A stretch of 9,386 bases of DNA from the NCBI GenBank assembly GCA_005881495.1, contig VBHI01000398.1, forward strand, positions 1 through 9,386. Reading direction: 5' to 3'. This document shows, piece after piece, positions 7,207 through 9,386 of the stretch (its first letter is position 1; every line of letters begins with the position of its first letter). The notes below the pieces were generated by a model. It worked only from the letters and a program-made list of their open reading frames with translations, searched no databases and was not told where the DNA came from. A program made the translations under genes and the position numbers. The stretch comes from Chloroflexota bacterium (GTDB lineage: Bacteria; Chloroflexota; Ktedonobacteria; Ktedonobacterales; Ktedonobacteraceae).

Positions 7207-7516
7207 AGTCAAACTGTCCTAAAGCGAGCATATTGCCTTCGCTATCTTGAAACCAAGCCCCCTTGCTCTGCCCAAGGGTTGCCACACTGTTGAAGGTCTT
7301 CATATTGGGAGTGTTCCATGTCATCTGGGTATGGGTTCCGCTGGCAGTGCCACCGGAGGGAAAGACGAGAAATCTGGTCCCTCCACCACAACGGTAGAAG
7401 AGGCCATCTGGTCCTTCGCTTTCCGGGGTCAGCCCCAGCTTCTCGGCATAAAAGCGCTTGGCGCGTTCCAGATCCGTTGCTGGCAGCGCGGCGTGTATGG
7501 GATATTCTGATAGCAT
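7205..7516 (-). CDS. VOC family protein with an internal deletion (103 aa), cassette cargo
   Basis: The ATG at 7516 is preceded by GGAGGTG with good spacing; a longer frame reaching 7660 would start inside and beyond the cassette end and is not used. The product begins LSEYPIHAALPATDLERAKRFYAEKLGLTPE in VOC style, continues with GLFYRCGGGTRFLVFPS, and ends WFQDSEGNMLALGQF, the family's C-terminal signature. It is shorter than usual (about 125-130 residues). Homologues I recall have, between the strand THTQMTW and the segment MKTFNSVATLG, a helix (DIEAEVAELKARGV-like) of roughly 25 residues that is absent here. The deletion is in frame. Losing that helix should disturb the second half of the fold, so activity is doubtful. 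The gene is enclosed by the inverted repeats of the cassette. Confidence 0.78.
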   Translation of the reverse strand: MLSEYPIHAALPATDLERAKRFYAEKLGLTPESEGPDGLFYRCGGGTRFLVFPSGGTASGTHTQMTWNTPNMKTFNSVATLGQSKGAWFQDSEGNMLALGQFD

Positions 7517-7579
7517 AGGTTGCACCTCCATTGCATGCTGTGAGTGCAGGCAGACTGTTCTTTGCTCTTGCCTTTGCAC

Positions 7580-7588
7580 ATCATACCA
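7580..7588 (-). promoter_or_regulatory. Extended -10 candidate for the cassette VOC gene
   Basis: Read on the minus strand this is TGG-TATGAT, an extended -10 motif 64 bases before the VOC start codon. It parallels TGG-TATGCT inside the left end of the ISL3 element, so the cassette end may supply the promoter. Confidence 0.35.
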
Positions 7589-7606
7589 TTCAGGTGGACA
7601 AAAACC

Positions 7607-7631
7607 ATCAGCAAATGTGCGTATGATCCAA
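7607..7631 (-). repeat. Right inverted repeat of the VOC cassette
   Basis: On the minus strand it reads TTGGATCATACGCAC then ATTTGCTGAT and differs from 7112-7136 at only two positions. The right copy of the target duplication (7629-7636) overlaps its tip. Confidence 0.75.
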
Positions 7632-7751
7632 CCTTTGGTGGCATCCATTGCAAATCGCATGAAAATAGCGTATGCTCAGACATGAAGAGCGTGGCGTTTT
7701 CTCCGATGCTTTGGCAGCTTTGTTGATTGTTCCTGAAGGGACGGGGCCATC

Positions 7752-7951
7752 ATGCTAACCGCCGTCCAATTTCAGGACTGGTGTACCTCTCTTCACCCGC
7801 CAGGCTCGACCTGGCAGGTGCTAAAAGATCGGCGCACCGGAGGAGAGGTGCGCCGGGTTGGGTCACGAGCCAGCAATGTCAGCGGCGCGTATGCTTCCCG
7901 CAGATGGGTCGGACTATTTAATTTGAAAGCCACAAGGTGGAGTTGAGTGAT
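7752..7951 (+). pseudogene. Remnant of a TnsA-like transposon endonuclease (N-terminal fragment)
   Basis: The frame from the ATG at 7752 gives MLTAVQFQDWCTSLH...EVRRVGSRASNVSGAYASR. One base is then missing at 7902-7903, and the next frame continues MGRTI, a TAA stop at 7919-7921, then FESHKVELSDI. Restored, the segment reads VRRV..RASNVSG.YPSRKMGRTIQFESHKVEL, which resembles the N-terminal catalytic region of TnsA-type endonucleases (S-x-TG-Y-x-P/S-x-K and FES-x-x-E). TAA differs from the expected CAA by one C-to-T change. The homology stops near 7951, where the hydrolase leader begins, so the catalytic Asp and Lys downstream are lost. AAGGGACGGGG before the ATG is a possible ribosome-binding site. 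TnsA assignment is from remembered motifs; a fused transposase or integrase N-terminus is the alternative. Confidence 0.5.
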
Positions 7952-7987
7952 ATTATGCATGTCTATGAACAAACAAGGAGAAGCAAT

Positions 7988-8788
7988 ATGAGGAAGGTCA
8001 TATCCAAAGACGGCACCTCTATCGCGTACGATCAGCTGGGGAAGGGACCGGCAGTTATCCTGATCTCTGGGGCGTCGACCTCGCACGGAGCAAACACGGC
8101 CCTGGCTGAGAGGCTTTCATCACACTTCACCATCTACAACTACGACCGTCGGGGGCGAGGCGACAGTTCCGACACCTTGCCGTTCGCCGTCGAGCGCGAA
8201 TTCGAAGATCTCGAAGCACTCATTGCCGAAGCTGGCGGATCAGCTTCCCTGTGGGGCTCATCCTCCGGTGCGATCCTGGGCCTCCTGGCAGCCGCTCACG
8301 GGCTCCCCATCACCAAGCTGGCGCTGTGGGAGCCGCCATTCAGCGTCGACGAGGATGACCTCCGGCGGTTTAAGGAGTACGAAACGCGCTTGGGCGAGCT
8401 GCTGGCTCAGGGTCGTCGTGGTGACGCCGCCGCACTCTTCATGTCCCAAGTCGGCCTTCCGCCCGAATTCATCGAAGCGGCCCGCAGCGAACCCTGGTGG
8501 GCAGCTCAGGAAGCCATAGCGCCAACCCTGGCCTACGATGCCGCTGTCATGGGAGACAGCCTGGTACCAGTAAAACAAGCAGCCTCCGTCACGATTCCCA
8601 CCATCGTTCTCGACGGTGGAACAGCTGATCCTTTCTTCCACGCCGCTGCGCAGGCCCTGGCATCCGTCATGCCCAATGCGCAGCTGAGGTCCCTCCCAGG
8701 CCAGCCGCACAACGTCGACCCGCAGGTCCTTGCTCCTGTCTTGGTGGAGTTCTTCGCGGAGGCGGGCAAAAGGAGCCGAAACGGCTAA
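7988..8788 (+). CDS. Alpha/beta-fold hydrolase
   Basis: The ATG at 7988 follows AAGGAG (7975-7980) at 7-base spacing; the frame is open further upstream to 7937, but that part is the TnsA-like remnant. The 266-residue product is a full single-domain alpha/beta hydrolase: strand ISKDGTSIAYDQLGKGPAVILI, oxyanion-region SGASTSHG, NYDRRGRGDS, nucleophile elbow WGSSSGA (G-x-S-x-G, Ser92), a helical cap rich in charged residues (about 120-180), TIPTIVLDGGTADPF with the likely acid (Asp209 or Asp214), and GQPHNVDP with the catalytic His240. Such proteins cleave esters, lactones or related small substrates in the cytoplasm; the substrate cannot be deduced. No signal peptide is seen. The next gene is 232 bases downstream, so it is probably monocistronic. 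The frame is intact, in contrast to its decayed neighbours. Confidence 0.9.
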   Translation: MRKVISKDGTSIAYDQLGKGPAVILISGASTSHGANTALAERLSSHFTIYNYDRRGRGDSSDTLPFAVEREFEDLEALIAEAGGSASLWGSSSGAILGLLAAAHGLPITKLALWEPPFSVDEDDLRRFKEYETRLGELLAQGRRGDAAALFMSQVGLPPEFIEAARSEPWWAAQEAIAPTLAYDAAVMGDSLVPVKQAASVTIPTIVLDGGTADPFFHAAAQALASVMPNAQLRSLPGQPHNVDPQVLAPVLVEFFAEAGKRSRNG

Positions 8789-8876
8789 GACTGCTGGTCT
8801 GTCGCACCCTCATCTGCACCCGCAAGAGCATTCACGCTTAATAGACTTGAAATTCCTCTCATTACTCGTTCTCAGC

Positions 8877-8895
8877 GCTATGATTGAATCATAGC
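8877..8895. promoter_or_regulatory. 19-bp palindrome, possible operator
   Basis: GCTATGATT and AATCATAGC are exact inverted copies around a single central G. The odd centre and short loop suit a dimeric repressor site better than an RNA hairpin. It lies between the hydrolase and the small gene at 9021, with no recognisable promoter next to it. The rest of 8789-9020 shows nothing else that I can name. Confidence 0.35.
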
Positions 8896-9020
8896 TTGGC
8901 TGACATAGATGGAGCCATCAAGCTGGCAAATCCCCTTGTCAGCGGCCAGGCCGATCCGTACACTGAGTAGCAAACTACCCTGTTTGGCCCAGGTAATCTT
9001 CAGTGAAAGGACAGCAGACG

Positions 9021-9233
9021 ATGCAAACGACAGACCTCAAACAGATCAAGGCAGCCATTTTCGATCAAGCATTTACGGGAAAAGCGCGGGTAATGTGTCC
9101 CATGGGGCCGGTGGTCGCTGTGAGGCGAAGAAAGGGCCAGATTCTGGCGATGATACGCGGTTGGGGCAAGTGGTACCCTGTTGAGAGTGTGCAAATCTCT
9201 CTGATTGGCGTTGGTCGCCAGTGCCTTTCATGA
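9021..9233 (+). CDS. Small basic hypothetical protein (70 aa)
   Basis: The ATG at 9021 follows AAAGGA (9006-9011) at 9-base spacing; a GTG at 9003 in the same frame lies over that site and is less likely. The product begins MQTTDLKQIKAAIFDQAF and has a basic middle VVAVRRRKGQILAMIRGWGKWYPVE, which looks like two or three beta strands with a conserved-looking RGWGKWYPVE turn. I recall similar short proteins in Ktedonobacter-type genomes but know no named family. No membrane segment, metal site or catalytic motif is visible. Function unknown; nucleic-acid contact is possible from the charge pattern but is a guess. Confidence 0.6.
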   Translation: MQTTDLKQIKAAIFDQAFTGKARVMCPMGPVVAVRRRKGQILAMIRGWGKWYPVESVQISLIGVGRQCLS

Positions 9234-9241
9234 GGTCGGCT

Positions 9242-9386
9242 TGTTGGTAAATGCCCCGAAATCTCCACAGTTTTTGCCCTGAAACCTGCACACTTGCCCC
9301 CAATCCTGCACAGTGGGACATGCGTTTCCTGGAAAAGCCGTTCCACACCTTGCATACTGGAATGGGATGGTGGAAATAAAAACACG
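9242..9386. mobile_element. Possible transposon end (IS21-like), truncated by window edge
   Basis: The segment starts with TGTTGGTAAATGCCCC, a TGT tip as in IS21-family ends, and carries three tandem-like 18-bp repeats. IS21-family termini typically hold several spaced copies of a transposase-binding repeat. No transposase is in the window to confirm it, and the partner end would lie beyond base 9386. It begins 9 bases after the stop of the small gene. Confidence 0.4.
9252..9312 (+). repeat. Three 18-bp direct repeats
   Basis: Copies start at 9252, 9275 and 9295: TGCCCCGAAATCTCCACA, TGCCCTGAAACCTGCACA and TGCCCCCAATCCTGCACA. They share TGCCC, a central AA and C-x-C-x-x-CACA with three to five differences per pair and are separated by 5 and 2 bases. 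Protein-binding sites at a transposon end are the likeliest reading; the copies are too few and too uneven for a CRISPR array. Confidence 0.65.

Larger units (their letters stand above)
7114..7629. mobile_element. Transposase-free cassette carrying a VOC gene (ISL3-type ends)
   Basis: The ends GGATCTTACGCAC (from 7114) and its inverted partner ending at 7629 form an imperfect repeat; over 25 bases (7112-7136 against 7607-7631 reversed) 23 match, and both end in TTGCTGAT. The core CTTACGCA-nnn-TTGCTGAT is shared with the neighbouring ISL3 element. Directly outside, CAACCTTTGG occurs at 7106-7115 and 7629-7638; allowing for overlap with the tips this is a 7-8 bp target duplication, as expected for ISL3-type transposition (8 bp). 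The 516-bp unit contains only a VOC gene on the minus strand and no transposase. It sits at the right tip of the ISL3 element. The arrangement resembles mobile insertion cassettes moved in trans by a related transposase. Confidence 0.72.

Noticed and set aside
7205..7660. Longer VOC protein starting at 7660
   Set aside because: The extra 48 residues are encoded by the cassette end and flank, while the ATG at 7516 has a strong ribosome-binding site and a normal VOC N-terminus.
7937..7987. N-terminal extension of the hydrolase starting at 7937
   Set aside because: The extension translates the FESHKVEL-type remnant of the TnsA-like gene; the start at 7988 has AAGGAG at correct spacing.
8774..8786. 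AGCCG-AAA-CGGCT at the end of the hydrolase as a terminator
   Set aside because: A 5-bp stem overlapping the stop codon without a following T-run is too weak.
9252..9312. CRISPR-like array
   Set aside because: Only three imperfect 18-bp copies with 2-5 base gaps; no spacers and no cas genes.

Overview
The window looks like accessory chromosome of a soil-type Chloroflexota bacterium, most likely of the Ktedonobacter group. This rests on gene style: the C-terminal half of a large MalT/LAL-type LuxR regulator, ISL3-type transposase with an extra helix-turn-helix, VOC and alpha/beta-hydrolase genes of the type common there, and two small proteins I recall only from that group. The taxonomic call is from memory, not from a search. 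No tRNA, rRNA or CRISPR array was seen.

Layout. 1-1419: 3' part of a LuxR-family regulator that enters from outside the window. 1614-1844: a small conserved protein. 1945-2322: a VOC (glyoxalase/bleomycin-resistance fold) protein behind a leader with a 13-bp hairpin. 2323-2620: a spacer with two strong inverted repeats and an extended -10 promoter candidate. 2621-4783: a compact UvrA-like twin-ABC ATPase gene, broken in the middle by a 138-bp solo left end of an insertion sequence that also replaced the segment expected to encode the second zinc-finger region. 4802-5230: the first third of an MFS exporter gene, cut off by a full-size copy of the same IS. 5231-7110: that ISL3-family element, whose transposase has one frameshift and one TGA stop. 

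7106-7637 holds the most striking structure: a second, divergent VOC gene enclosed by a 23/25-bp inverted repeat that shares its core with the ISL3 ends and is bordered by a direct repeat of 7-8 bp (10 bp counting tip overlap). It looks like a 516-bp transposase-free cassette that inserted at the very tip of the ISL3 element. 7752-7951: a decayed fragment resembling the N-terminus of a TnsA-like transposon endonuclease (one-base deletion plus a stop codon). 7988-8788: an intact alpha/beta hydrolase. 8789-9020: spacer with a 19-bp palindrome. 9021-9233: small basic hypothetical protein. 9242-9386: three 18-bp direct repeats, probably the outer end of another transposon (IS21-like is my guess).

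How the parts fit: the UvrA-like gene and the MFS gene were probably a two-gene drug-protection/efflux operon (18-bp gap) that was destroyed by two insertions of one IS. One insertion left a chimeric reading frame in which the transposase promoter region, start codon and first seven codons are fused to the C-terminal ABC segment of UvrA. The region downstream is a patchwork of mobile-element ends and short host or cargo genes.
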